64,000 bases of DNA from Congeria kusceri (lineage: Eukaryota > Mollusca > Bivalvia > Myida > Dreissenidae). Below are positions 21,677-32,783 of the stretch, piece by piece. The stretch is taken from assembly GCA_027627225.1 (NCBI GenBank), contig JAPFQT010000087.1:496001-560000 (forward strand). Reading direction: 5' to 3'. How positions within the stretch are numbered: the first letter of the stretch is position 1; each line of letters opens with the position of its first letter. The notes under the pieces are model-generated. The model was given only the letters and a program-made list of their open reading frames with translations, made no database searches and was not told where the DNA came from. The position numbers were made by a program, and so were the translations under genes.

Positions 21677-24205
21677 AGAGCTTATGTACACAAATCTCCT
21701 TCTTGAAAACCTAAGTAGTTTTTTTAATTCATAAATTACCTTAAGCCTGTTGCTGTGTTAGGTAGTTTTGCATTAAATGTCACAGTTTAAACACAGATGT
21801 ATCGTATTAACACCTTTGTAATCAGAAATCAGGGATTTTACATAGAACAATGTATCTTAATTTTTCACATTTAGTACAACTTGAGTTCAGTCCGGATCTT
21901 TGTGAATACCGGCCTAGCGTATTTCAATGTCGATGTTTTACAAAATTGCTAGTAGATTTCCACATAGTTTGATGTTTGCGTTCACATCTTTAGGTCAATA
22001 TAAAATCTTACTTGTTCAGACTTAATATGGTTTATACAATTTCCTAGTTAAATGAACGATTGCAACTTCATCCACTTTGAGCTTTCTTCAACAAAATACG
22101 CACGTTAGAATTATAAACTGGGCATTTCAAAATCACCATCTTGCTTAAATTTCATTACATCTAAACATGCAAGCCGCCAAGGGCGTAATCTGTGGTTCAA
22201 TCTGACATACGCACATGTGCTAGAAGTGACGTTATTTGAAATGTGTAATAATATTTCTGGAAAATTTATGTTTTAGGTGTTTTGGCCGATAAGCAACGAT
22301 ATAAATCGAAAATTATTTTTTTTTCGGACAAGTTCATAGAATTAGGGCCAGTTGACGGTTTCATGGTCTTTGTCCGACCGGGCAAGCACCTGCGCACAGA
22401 TTATTATGAACAGTGGTTTCTTAATGTACTGCATTTATTTATAAGTAAATGGCGAAATTCCGAGTGTGTGCTCCACATGCCAGTCCCATAAAGAACACTG
22501 CATTAATTGGCGCCGCGCTTGAGCGCTTGAGCGCGGCGTCTATACGTGATCAGTCTGACCGGAAGCATTTGGAACGAGAATCGATCATATTGTACGTTTA
22601 CAAACACGTGCCTGAAGTTTTTTTTTACCGAATCAAATTGAGAGGTACATTATTGCATTATTTGCTTGAAGATTATTTTTCATTTAGAAATCAATTATGT
22701 TTGAAAGGGTATAAAAGCTAAAATCGTGCATTCAATTGCTGCTCAATTACGAAACAGAGCGAGAAACCTGTTCAACACACGGCAAACAGAGTAAGCGACT
22801 TGCTCTAACTAATACAGGTTCAACAGAAATTACCCAGTCAATAATAAATAAAATATCTCGCAGCGCTGCAGGCTAGTAGTTGATGTCAAGTGTGTTAAAA
22901 TACTTGCAACAAGCATCCAGACAACCAGAATAGAGAGTTTATATTTTATAATCTCACCATGCACGTTAACATGAATAACGGTTGTGTTTTATTTGGAATT
23001 ATTTAGAACAGCATTTTTCTCTCAACTACTCCTGTAGAGGTTATTGAATTTATAAATAGAGGTTAAATCTTTCTATAACTAGACTATGGCGGAAACATCG
23101 GAATCAGAGATATTAAACCTCAAGCAGTTTTTGTTGATATATACCCTTGAATATTTTTGTGGAAAGAAGATTGTAAGCCTCGCCTCCGCGAATCAGTAAA
23201 CGCCCCATGAAGTTTAGTCTTAGTGAAAATGTATAGAGGCATGGTACGTTCATACGTTTGTCCATGTGTCAGTCCGCCACAAAGCTTATCCGCTGCATAC
23301 CTTTTAACCGCTTTTTAAAAAGAATTTCGATGAAATATGACAGCGATTTGTTTTAATCAATATTATTCGCCTTTATATCGTATTTTCTGTATTGTTTCAT
23401 ATTTCTTTTGTAATTTGCAAATAAATAATTAATATTCTTCATGTTTAATACATTCTTCAGCATAAACAAGATGTCTATGCGAAATGTACGTTCAACAAAA
23501 CTAGCACATATTTTGGACTCCAAAATTGGCATTTCGACAAAAGTAGTCTTTAGTTTAATGCTCCTCATCGGAATACGTTGTAATTAAATACCAAACATTT
23601 GCAATTTTTTTTATTTATTTCTTGCTCCCATTACGAATTCACTGTCTACTATTGTAGTTATGCACAGGAACGCTTGAGGCAATGGTTTCCGAAGGGATAC
23701 TATTTATGTCGCCATCATCTAATATAATTATATGTTTTGGTTATCACAAATTATAGTCAAATCATATTTTGTGTGAATGTGCCCTGACGATTGTTTTTAT
23801 TAAGTACACCTGGCATAAATACTTATGTGACTGGCCATTGTTATAATGCTATAAGCATTTGCGCCATTATGATTTTGCATTGCAACTCTTTAAATTTTGC
23901 TTTGCCTCGAAAATCATAAACTATATAATGTTATTATTTAGAATACTGAAATATCATTGATGACAAACAAGATCGGATTATTGTACGGACATTACATAAT
24001 GATGGAGTTAATTACAACCCCAGGTTGAGTTTAATGTTTTATTAAATTCATAATACATATTGACTTTCATTTCAAATTGGGTTCCTTTTCTTCTTTTACG
24101 CACTTATACGGCTCCCTATGATGCTTTGCATCATTGTTTTACTTGTGCATTTCATGTGAAAGGGAATAAAAAACACAATTTTACTTTAGCAGTGCATATT
24201 GCTAA
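21677..24205. other. Long stretch without a firm feature
   Basis: 2.5 kb of mostly unique-looking AT-rich DNA. A short GC-rich inverted repeat lies at 22511-22538. Reading frames near 22282-22721 and 23353-23568 have no recognisable motif and no convincing splice sites. It could be intron or intergenic DNA. Confidence 0.5.
22511..22538. repeat. Short GC-rich inverted repeat
   Basis: CGCCGCGCT and AGCGCGGCG are perfect inverse arms around TGAGCGCTTG, which itself contains the palindrome AGCGCT. The island is strongly GC-rich compared with its neighbourhood. Confidence 0.75.
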
Positions 24206-24529
24206 GGCGTAAAAAATGTGTTTGTTTCAGGTTGCATGCACTAAATTAGGGTAGGTAGGTAGGTAGGGATTTATTTTTTTAATTATTATTTTTATTTAGT
24301 AACTGGTCAACTTGAAGATATTAAAACTGGAAATATCATTAAACATTGTTTTGAAGTGGATGCTATTAAACCAATCAAAACAAACAATAATTTATCCAAA
24401 GAACATTTAATTATTGGAATAAAGTAAATACAACAAGAATATCTGGCAAACTCAATAAAATGTTCCAGGGTCGGAGAATTTTTGTAGGTAGGTCGGGTAA
24501 CATGAAACAAACAATTTTTGTTTTACGCC
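24206..24529. mobile_element. PIF/Harbinger-type MITE, copy 2
   Basis: 324 bp. Left end GGCGTAAAAAATGTGTTTGT, right end inverse (ACAATTTTTGTTTTACGCC), with TAA on both sides (24203-24205, 24530-24532). Subterminal TTAGGGTAGGTAGGTAGGTA, with an inverted counterpart near the right end. Non-coding; the minus-strand frame across it is not conserved in the other copies. Confidence 0.83.
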
Positions 24530-24549
24530 TAAGTAGTGTATTTATAGTT

Positions 24550-24680
24550 TACGCTATTAGATCATAGAGTGGTCGATTCAACGAAAGGGAAGCAACTGCT
24601 ACCTGGGTTTTGCTAAGAAGTAACGTCGGATTGTCTCTCATGCAATCAACCGGATTTATTGTTGATTACTTAATTGTCAT
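24550..24680. repeat. Dispersed repeat W, copy 2
   Basis: ACGCTATTAGATCATAGAGT, CAACGAAAGGGAAGCAACTG, TTTTGCTAAGAAGTAACGTC and TTGTCTCTCATGCAATCAAC then CGGATTTATTGTT. Best preserved match is to 29855-29970. Confidence 0.6.
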
Positions 24681-25049
24681 AGTATATTTATCTTGTACAT
24701 TAAGTTCGATTGCAATTACGTAAAATTATGTTGGTATCTTTATTTGAGTACATGAAGAAATATTGTAACGGTCTTAATTTATTCGCAAACGCTGATATCA
24801 TAATAGTATCCATACAGATTTACATGTAACAAGTTTACTTCATTGGAAAATGCATTCCATAGCAATTTATTCTCGGAATCATCTGCCGAAGAAGAAAGGA
24901 CATCAAGATAATGAAACAAAAACAGCAAGACGTTTAAGTGCATGTGCGAGTAAACGTAAGCATGAGAAACCAACCACCTCTGTCTTCTTCGAAAAACCTC
25001 GGAGTAGATACTTCATTTTGCGTTGAAACAAAGATTGTAAATAATAATC

Positions 25050-25450
25050 AGTGCTATAAGGACATTTTCTCAACGCGAGTGTTTATTCTACATCAATTAT
25101 ATTATTGTTTTCTCATAAGCATTCGCTATGTTGTTATAAGGGAACACGTCGACTTCGAAAATCGGAATCAAAGTAAAACGAACCATTATTTTGCGCAGAA
25201 ACATAGCTGGCTAGCAATAAAAAAATCAGTGCTATAATATGACGTAATGGTGCACAACAAGATCTATATTGAACGAGGCGACTAAGGATATTGCTGTGAA
25301 CCTTATCGCATGGTATTGCACAACTAAAAAGTCCATAATTGTATAATTAAGGACATTTTCTCAAGGCGATTGCTTATTTTACATCAGGTGTATCACTGTT
25401 TACTCATAAGCAGTCACTATTTTTATAAGCGAACATGCTGTTTTTGATAA
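25050..25450 (+). repeat. Local duplication of a ~115-bp segment
   Basis: 25055-25170 and 25340-25450 share AAGGACATTTTCTCAACGCG, GTTTATTCTACATCA, CTCATAAGCATTCGCTAT and TTATAAGGGAACA-type blocks in the same order and orientation. No coding role is visible. Confidence 0.65.
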
Positions 25451-25745
25451 TCAGACTTCAATGATCTTTCGTTATCAGACTTACTTTAATGTTGTTTATT
25501 TAAATAAAAAAAATGCTCCTCAGTTTGTAATCATCGTTAACTCCAGACACAACGTATGACACGCGGAAATAGTCTAGAATTGCTGCCGCGGTGCAACACT
25601 GAAGTTTTATTTCACTTGAATAAACGCAGACATTGCTGATTATTAATAATCTACAAGCGTATTGGTGTAATGAAGTCAAAAATCTTATCGAATGCACTTT
25701 AACGATGCCCTAATGTGTATCGTTTTACAAACAGTTAAACTTTCA

Positions 25746-26655
25746 TGGGCGGCCACATACATGTTCATCTGCGGACACATACATGTTCATCTGCGGACAC
25801 ATAAATGTTCATCTGCGGACATATACATGTTCATCTGCGGACACATTCATGTTCATAGGCGGACATATACATGTTCATATTCGGACACATTCATGTTCAT
25901 AGGCGGACATATACATGTTCATCTGCGGACATATACATGTTCATCTGCGGACACATACATGTTCATCTGCGGACACATACATGTTCATAGGCGGACACAT
26001 ACACGTTCATCTGCGGACAAATAAATGTTCCTCGGCGGACATATACATGTTCATCTGCGGACAAATACATGTTCATAGGCGGACATATAAATGTTCATAG
26101 GCGGACATATACATGTGCATCTGCGGACACATACATGTTTATAGGCGGCCATATACATGTTCATAGGCGGACATATACATGTTCATAGGCAAACATATAC
26201 ATGTTCATAGGCGGACATAAACATGTTCATAGGCGGACATATACATGTTCATCGGCGGACATATACACGTTCATCGGCGGATACATACAGGTTTATAGGC
26301 GGACACACACACGTTCATAGGCGGACACATATACCTTCATAGGCGGATACATTCACATTTATCGGCGGACACATACAGGTTCATAGTCGGACACATACAC
26401 GTTCTTAGGCGGACACATACACGTTCATAGGCGGACACATACACATTTATCGGCGGACACATACACGTTATCAGCGGACACATACACGTTTATGGGCAGA
26501 CACATACGCGTTCAACGGCGGACACATACAGGTTTATAGGCGGACACATACAAGTTCATAGGCGGACACACACATGTTCATACATGCTCATCGGCGGACA
26601 CATCCACGTTAATTGGCGTACACATACACTTTCTTAGGCGGACAGATGTACACAC
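25746..26655 (+). repeat. 22-bp minisatellite, array 6 (about 41 units)
   Basis: Unit ATGTTCATAGGCGGACATAT + AC (22 bp). The first third is dominated by ATCTGCGGACACATAC, the middle by ATAGGCGGACATATAC and the last third by CACGTTCATCGGCGGACACA variants, so variants are grouped. The TTCATCGGCGGACAC core is shared with the 24-bp array at 37720-38250. Repeating 'HVHLRTYTCSSADI'-type frames are artefacts. Confidence 0.95.
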
Positions 26656-26714
26656 ATTTATACCTTCATCAGTGGACGCACGTACGGGTTTTCTTGATCA
26701 CGCACGTAACTGTA

Positions 26715-26890
26715 ACTCCGGTACACGTGTACCAGTACATACGGAGGAGGACGGTGATGGGAGATGGCAGGACGGTCAATAGGCGTCAATCGCTTCCGGT
26801 TTGTAAACTCGTGACAAGGAGCTTTGCAGAGATGCAGACGGCACTCCCACGTGTTCAGAACGAGGATGGAATGATAGACCAGGCGGACTT
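26715..26890. repeat. Dispersed repeat R, copy D
   Basis: Directly follows the 22-bp array. Carries TACACGTGTACCAGTACATA, GGCGTCAATCGCTTCCGGTT + TGTA, CACGTGTTCAGAACGAGGAT and GGAATGATAGACCAGGCGG, matching copies A-C. Frames are broken. Confidence 0.6.
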
Positions 26891-27917
26891 ATATTATATG
26901 TATTTTGTAATGATTCTCGATATAAAATGTTGTTTTTTGTAATCACGCATTTGCACGGGAAATGTTATAATATGACAGGGTCTGTCTACAGATAACGTTG
27001 TACAAAGTCAAACACATCCAGACACAACAACAGCCAAATATAAACTGTAATTTTGCCTTCATCAGCGAGAATAATTAAAATGTACTCTCATTAAACAACG
27101 TTTGTTGTATTATTTAATCAAATCGATTTATAGAATTTTTCAGAAGAACGTACTAGCGTAAGTTATATAGATAGATTTCGAAAAACGCAACATCACAACA
27201 CATGCTGTTCAGAATATTAAAAAACATACATGTTTAATTAAATACATGTATAAAATAAATTAGTGTGACCAAAAATAGTTTCAAACGTTTACGTGCTTAC
27301 ATGTTTTTCCTTTAAATATGCAATTAAACACAAAGTCCTTATATACCTTTGGTGATTCAGTCACACATATATATACAGTTTATTACATTCTATTAAGGTG
27401 TACATAGGTGGAAAAAACTGAACCAGGGGAGTAGCTATCATTCAAATATTGGGGCGACGAACAATAGACATGCTTATAATTCAGAAAGCGAGGCATTGCG
27501 TCTGAAAAGAAATAATTGATGTTACGAAAATGATTATCTTATAAAAATGTGCAGGATATGCATTTATGTTCGAAGCAACTTATGGTTATTATACGTTTAT
27601 TTGACTTATAGATAAGAACTTTACTTTTATTGAAATCCATAAACACGATGAACCACAGTTGTAACAACACTAACTTCCCAATAATGGAGCCATGAAAACG
27701 TATCAAAACAAGTAGATTGGAATGAACGGTGTTCTGGCTTCGTCTTTCCAAATTGTGGAAGGCGCCGCTGCCGCCCCATTGCATACGCCCTTGTTAACAA
27801 CTACCAATCGACTGATTGAAAGTAATATACACTATTTAGTATAAAGTGACACTGGTGGTTAACAGTAAATACAATGTACGTCAAAGAAATATAACTGGTA
27901 AAATCAGTAACTGTACA
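26891..27917. other. No recognisable feature
   Basis: About 1 kb of AT-rich sequence. A minus-strand frame near 27539-27784 lacks recognisable motifs. No tandem repeat or TIR was seen. Confidence 0.5.
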
Positions 27918-28355
27918 TCAATCGGAGAGCGCAGACCGATGCCAAGGCAGGATCCGGATCACACACGGCTATGTGCTAGTAATGTTCCTAGTTTTTTAGC
28001 CAAACAACCACAAAAGCAGTCCTCGAAGAGTTATAGATCACAATGTGGCAAATTGCCATATCTCTAGATAATAAGGAATACTTTCAACATTCCTGGATCC
28101 AGTCGATGATCCGGACCACCTTCAAAATCTCAACACGTGTTCATTCGCCCATTTCAAACTTTCCCAGAATGTTTCATGCAAATCCTTTCCTAACTAAAGT
28201 TGCTAACAGACCAACAAACAGACAGACCACAGACCTACAGACAGACCACAGACCTACAAACAGACCAACCACAGACCTACAAACAGACAAACCACAGACC
28301 AACTCACAGACAAACCATCACGGACAAAAAGCATAACGTCCATGATAGCGGAGGT
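27918..28355 (+). repeat. Dispersed repeat U, copy 3
   Basis: GGAGAGCGCAGACCGATGCC, CCATATCTCTAGATAATAAG, CATTCCTGGATCCAGTCGAT + GATCCGGACCACC and ATGTTTCATGCAAATCC, ending AAAAAGCATAACGTCC...GCGGAGGTTAA. The most complete copy here. Between body and end it carries a short tandem of CAGACAGACCACAGACCTAC at about 28208-28320. Confidence 0.72.
28208..28320. repeat. Short tandem within repeat U
   Basis: About five imperfect units of ACAGACCACAGACCTACAAA with variable spacing. This is an internal expansion of the CAACAGACAGAC stretch that precedes the 3' end in the other U copies. Confidence 0.8.
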
Positions 28356-28374
28356 TAATATTGTTGCACCATAA

Positions 28375-28702
28375 GGCCAAACAAGTAAATTGTGTGTTTC
28401 GGGCAACGGTCTTAAAAAAGTAAGGTAGGGTAGGAATTGAGTTTTTTAAATAATTTTTTAAAGTCTAGTCATAAAGCGAAAGGAATCGCAAACGCTTAAC
28501 CGGCAATACTATTTATCCATGAAGAGATCGAAAATACTCAGTTAATAATATATTTAGCTCTTTTACGACACGGGTTATCTAGTTAATCACAATTAACTCC
28601 CTTAAAAATAAAAATCTGTCGAATTCAGAATCCACGGGAAACGATCGTTTTCGCTAGGTAGGGTCGGGTTGCCCGAAACACAGAACTGTTTATGTTTTGG
28701 CC
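28375..28702. mobile_element. PIF/Harbinger-type MITE, variant
   Basis: 328 bp. Left end GGCCAAACAAGTAAATTGTG then TGTTTCGGGCAAC; right end inverse (GTTGCCCGAAACACAGAACT ... TTTTGGCC). TAA duplicates on both sides (28372-28374, 28703-28705). Subterminal AAGGTAGGGTAGGAATTGAG is inverted near the right end. Related in layout to 19439-19771 but with a distinct TIR. Confidence 0.82.
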
Positions 28703-29456
28703 TAATACTGGATTAAAATTGAATGCATTAAAATACCTATTAATTACGTTAACATTATATGATTTCTTTTCAAAGTATTGTTGTGCTATTTTTGTTCATA
28801 CGTTTATTATTGCGACAATTACATGTGTTATTACTGTAGTAGTGGTAGTAGCAGTAGCGATTGTTGCTGTTGCATAAATGTAAGCTCCTTGGCGGATGTG
28901 ATAATAATAGCGAAAGTTCCAGGATCACAAAAATGTCCAAGATGCTTTATCTGAAGTGGGAAGCCAGATATACGTGTTGAACGTTCAGTCTAATACTTTG
29001 TTAACTCCAATAACAGTATACGAAAGCAAAACATAAATGTCACGTTTGTCAGCGAATGCTGCGCAGTTCTAATATTTACAGCATTCTGAAAACACATTCT
29101 GTTCTGTGTCTTAGTTGTAAATCAATATCCTTTTGTTCTTTTTTTTAATACATAAAATAAGACGAAATCGTCTTAGTTTTTTTTAAGTAAATATCCGTGA
29201 CTATATTTTCACTCCATGTGTTTATATTTTGGACGTGTACTACGATGTTATCTGCCAATATATGCTTAAGTTTAATTTGTGTCAAAGTAACCAATGTAAT
29301 GGTGTATTTATAAAGGCAACAATACTTTCCGTTTCTACCGTTTTATTGCCTTTTATGTTATTAAAATTAGTACTTGTTCTACAGTAAATTGTTTTAAATT
29401 CAAGGATTAATAGTCGATACAACACTTCAACAATTTAATATGCGAAATTACTTTAT
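28703..29456. other. No firm feature apart from a triplet stretch
   Basis: AT-rich. A short imperfect GTA/GCA triplet stretch lies at about 28832-28876. Nothing else is recognised. Confidence 0.5.
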
Positions 29457-29766
29457 AATTCTAACATGATACTCGTTAGTTTTTATACAGACAAATACCA
29501 CAATTATCGTTGTTAAACTACACAATAAACAACGAAAAAAGTAGATCCGTATTAAAAGTAGTTCAAATTTTAATTGCCAAAAAATATGATCAAATCATAT
29601 TAGAATCGGATTAATTTTCGCATTATCGATGTTTATCGGCCAATAAACAAGTTTTTGTCGTTCTGATGCGTGGCTAACGCCCTTGTGGTTTAATTACTAT
29701 GCATCATAACTCCAAATCGTTGTTTATTGGCCGATAAACAACGATAAATCAAAAATTATTTCTGAA
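29457..29766 (-). repeat. Palindromic repeat P, copy 3
   Basis: Minus orientation. Starts ATTCTAACATGATACTCGTT, then TTATCGTTGTTAAACTACAC, the arm ATGTTTATCGGCCAATAAAC, a shortened centre (GTTCTGATGCGTGGCTAACGCC), and the arm CGTTGTTTATTGGCCGATAA ending AAAAATTATTTCT. Confidence 0.82.
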
Positions 29767-29854
29767 TAAGAAAACGAAATTAAAACGTCTACAAAACAGA
29801 TATTGACAAAGGAACTAAATAGGGAACATATCGTAATGTAGAACGGTCACGAGA

Positions 29855-29970
29855 ACGCTATAGTCCGTGCGAGTCAATCCAAGGGAAGCAACTGCAGTAA
29901 GCACTTTGCTATGTAACACCTAGTTGTCTCCCGTGCTAGTGATTGGATTTATTGTGTTATTTGATTAACA
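29855..29970. repeat. Dispersed repeat W, copy 3
   Basis: ACGCTATAGTCCGTGCGAGT, CAATCCAAGGGAAGCAACTG, CTTTGCTATGTAACACC, AGTTGTCTCCCGTGC and GATTGGATTTATTGTG. Best match is to 24550-24680. Confidence 0.6.
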
Positions 29971-30214
29971 TTAAAACGCACTGAATTTAACAAATATAAT
30001 TAGCTACATCTAATAATATGTTTCTTTTTTTCAAACTAAATAAACTGCAATCGTCAGACGCAAAAGCTACGACGCAAACAACCAATTCAATTAAATGAAC
30101 AACATCTCTGTGTGTGATGAATTTTAGCGAGAGCACCGGGATTCTCTCCGATAAGAAATCGCCTCCAAAAGACATGGGTTACGGAGAAAAATGCAAGATA
30201 CAGGAGAAGCCCCG

Positions 30215-30270
30215 TTTCTGAGGTCTTGTAGAGCCCGGTGTGAAGCCCCTAGTACACTGCACGCCGGGGG
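30215..30270. repeat. Short dispersed repeat shared with 54690-54760
   Basis: GAGCCCGGTGTGAAGCCCCT followed by AGTACACTGCACGCCGG. 54690-54760 reads GTGCCCGGTGAGAAGCACCT with TGTACACTGCACCTCAG. It may be the body of a SINE; no clear promoter boxes are seen here. Confidence 0.5.
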
Positions 30271-30274
30271 GTCG

Positions 30275-30547
30275 AATCTGCGTAGGAATTAAACCACGAG
30301 GGCATTACCCGAGTTGTTTAATAGCCACGCATTAGAACGACAGAGTTGTTTATTTGCCGATAAACAACGATAATGCGAAAATATTTCGATTCTTACATAA
30401 TTTGATATATATTTTTGCAATTGCAATTGAAACTACTTTTTACTATGCTCAGAATCGGGACTTCTTTTTGCGTTGTTTATTGGGTAGTTCAACAACGATA
30501 ATTTTGTCCTTTGTCTACAGAAAAATTGGCGAGTATCATGTCAGAAT
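30275..30547 (+). repeat. Palindromic repeat P, copy 4
   Basis: Plus orientation, lacking the first outer arm. Centre CCACGAGGGCATTACCCGAG, arm CACGCATTAGAACG, arm GATAAACAACGATAATGCGA, then the unique half (AATCGGGACTTCTTTTTGCG, TTGTTTATTGGGTAGTTCAA) ending GAGTATCATGTCAGAAT. Confidence 0.82.
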
Positions 30548-30949
30548 ATGAATTAAATTACGTCTACAGGAAGATAACACTTGCACTAAATGGACAGTTA
30601 ACATATTACATAGCAAATGAATACTTCCCTGACCGAGCCAAAGTTTGTTTTCAATATTTCACTGAGCGAACAGGCGCCGCTCTCAAAATACATCTCTGTT
30701 ATATTGATTCGTTGTGATTAAATGCAGCTGTCAAATAATACACCATGTTTGTTTAGTTTCTTATTAAAGTACAATTTAATCACGAGAAACTATATCCCCG
30801 TTTGTTACTGTAATAGCAGATCTTTTCAAGCATTTAAAGGTTTTCTATAAAATAGCCCATAGTAATGTGTGTGTTATTTCAATTAAATATGATTTTATTT
30901 TTGCGTTTGAGAAAATATTTTGAATACCGAGACTCGCAAGTTTAATGAA

Positions 30950-31252
30950 TATAATACTCGCTAATTTTTCTATAGATAGGGCCTTGACAAAGAACAAAAT
31001 TATCGTTGTTAAACTACCCAATAAACAGCGCAAAAAGAAGTCCCGATTCTGTCAGGAGCATAGTAAAATATAGTTCTAATTACAATTGCAAAATTTTTTC
31101 ATTTCAAATCATGATAGAATCAAAATAATTTTCGCATTATGTCGTTATCGTTCTGATGCGTGGCTATTAAACCACTCGGGTTAATGGTTTAATTCCTACG
31201 CATTCGAACTACAAATCATTGCCTATTGGCCGAAAAATCGAAAATTATTTCT
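30950..31252 (-). repeat. Palindromic repeat P, copy 5
   Basis: Minus orientation. AAAATTATCGTTGTTAAACT, AGAAGTCCCGATTCTGTC, TAATTTTCGCATTATGTCG, GTTCTGATGCGTGGCTATTA + AACCACTCGGGTTAATGG, ending AAAATTATTTCTTAAG. One arm is shortened. Confidence 0.82.
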
Positions 31253-31387
31253 TAAGTATTGCATAAATACGGATTACATTAGCAGTGCAGGTCTATGCTA
31301 CATACATTAAGAAATTGCTAACTGCATTGATCTCTGATAATTACCAGTGTGCATTAAATTTTGTTTTATTGAAATACATAATTACGT

Positions 31388-31721
31388 ATTCTAACATGAT
31401 ACGCGCTATTTTTTATATTGACAAAGAACAAAATTATCGTTGTTAAACTACCTAAACAACGCAAACAGAAGTCACGATTCTGTGCGGAGCATAGTTAAAA
31501 GTAGTTCCAATTTTAATTGCAAAAATATAATGTCAAATCATGTTAGAATCGAAATAATTTTCGCATTGTCTTTGTATATCGGCCAATAAACAACTTTTTG
31601 TCGTTCTGATGCGTGGCTATTAAATTTTGGCTAACTCCCTCGTGGTTTATTTCCTACACATCAGAACTCCAAATCGGTGTTTACTGGCCGATAAACAAAG
31701 ATAAATAGAAAATTATTTCTT
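31388..31721 (-). repeat. Palindromic repeat P, copy 6
   Basis: Minus orientation, nearly full length: TTCTAACATGATACGCGCTA, AAATTATCGTTGTTAAACTA, GAAGTCACGATTCTGTGC, CGGCCAATAAACAACTTTTT + GTCGTTCTGATGCG, GGTTTATTTCCTACACATCA, ACTGGCCGATAAACAAAGAT and AAATTATTTCTTAA. Confidence 0.85.
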
Positions 31722-32146
31722 AATTAAATGATGGACGCGGTGCTGGATTTAACTGGATTCCTGAAATGCCAGCCTAAAACATCAGTAGCAGCAAGAATTT
31801 ATAATTGCATTTATAAACTTTCGTAATTATTGCCATTTCAACCAAAAAACTTTACAACTATACGAGTTTCTCGATTGTTGAGGGACCGAGGTGCCACCAT
31901 GCAGCCATAACAACTGAATTTGTGGGAAGCTGGTTGTCTGAATCAGAGATCGCCATTACATTTTGTCAACATAGTACCACATGTACGTACACATTATAAA
32001 CGCGCATTGACTGTCATATTTGTACATTCTCCCGTTCATAAACTTTTTTGTTCAATACAATATCGCACACGATTAAAATTAGTGGCACAATCTCTTTATG
32101 ATAACATGGAATACCACTGTACAAAGACTAAATTCTGCATTGCATC

Positions 32147-32639
32147 AAAGGGACTTGTTCACAGATTGTTGGATTTTTGAAATATGCCATTAAACGTATT
32201 AACTTGAAAAATCAATCACCTCTGAACTAAAGACCTCAAATACTATAACTAGAAAAACATATTAAAAATAAAAAAATGTTGGTCCCAAAGAGGTTCGAAC
32301 TTCAGACCGCCGGATCAAAAGTCTCACGCATAACTTCTCGGCCATTCTGAGTTATATATTTGACAGTGTATTTTTTACTTAATGTAAGGGATTAACCAGT
32401 TGTCAACAATTTCAACGAAAACAACAGAAACACTCCACATTTTTCCATCGTTTAGCGTTAAAAACACTTTATAATTTTATCCATTTCAGCCGATGATTTC
32501 AATTTAACGAAACGGTATTTCCAGTATTTTTTCTACATCAGTGGTGTTATTTCGGCTTCTTTATATTCACCTTTCTTTTATTTTAGGAATCTGTAGCAAA
32601 AAGTAAAAAAAAATCGTCAATCGGTGAACAGGTCCCTTT
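32147..32639 (-). mobile_element. Intact TIR element with internal tRNA-like segment
   Basis: 493 bp bounded by AAAGGGACTTGTTCACAGAT on the left and the inverse of AAAGGGACCTGTTCACCGAT on the right. Inside are GAAATATGCCATTAAACG, a tRNA-like segment at 32281-32350 (minus), then TTTCAGCCGATGATTTCAAT, CGGTATTTCCAGTATTTTTT and GGAATCTGTAGCAAAAAG. It serves as the reference for the split copy (9945-14697) and the edge copy (63594-64000). No clear target duplication. It combines a MITE-like frame with Pol III-type boxes. Confidence 0.82.
32281..32350 (-). repeat. tRNA-like segment in the intact TIR element
   Basis: Minus strand: GAATGGCCGAGAAGTTATGC (A-box-like), GAGACTTTTGATCCGGCGGT, then AAGTTCGAACCTC (B-box-like). 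Spacing between boxes is close to that of a tRNA without a long variable arm. Stems are partly broken, so it is not a working tRNA. Confidence 0.7.
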
Positions 32640-32783
32640 AACATCTTTCAAGCAGGTTACGAGCTTGATACAGAAATTTGATTTTAAAAATTACGTTTAT
32701 ACTATTTTCGGAATTATATTAGTCGGTAGCCCCTTTATTGCCGCGAATGTAGATGAGTTTTATTTGTGATCGGACTTTGGATA

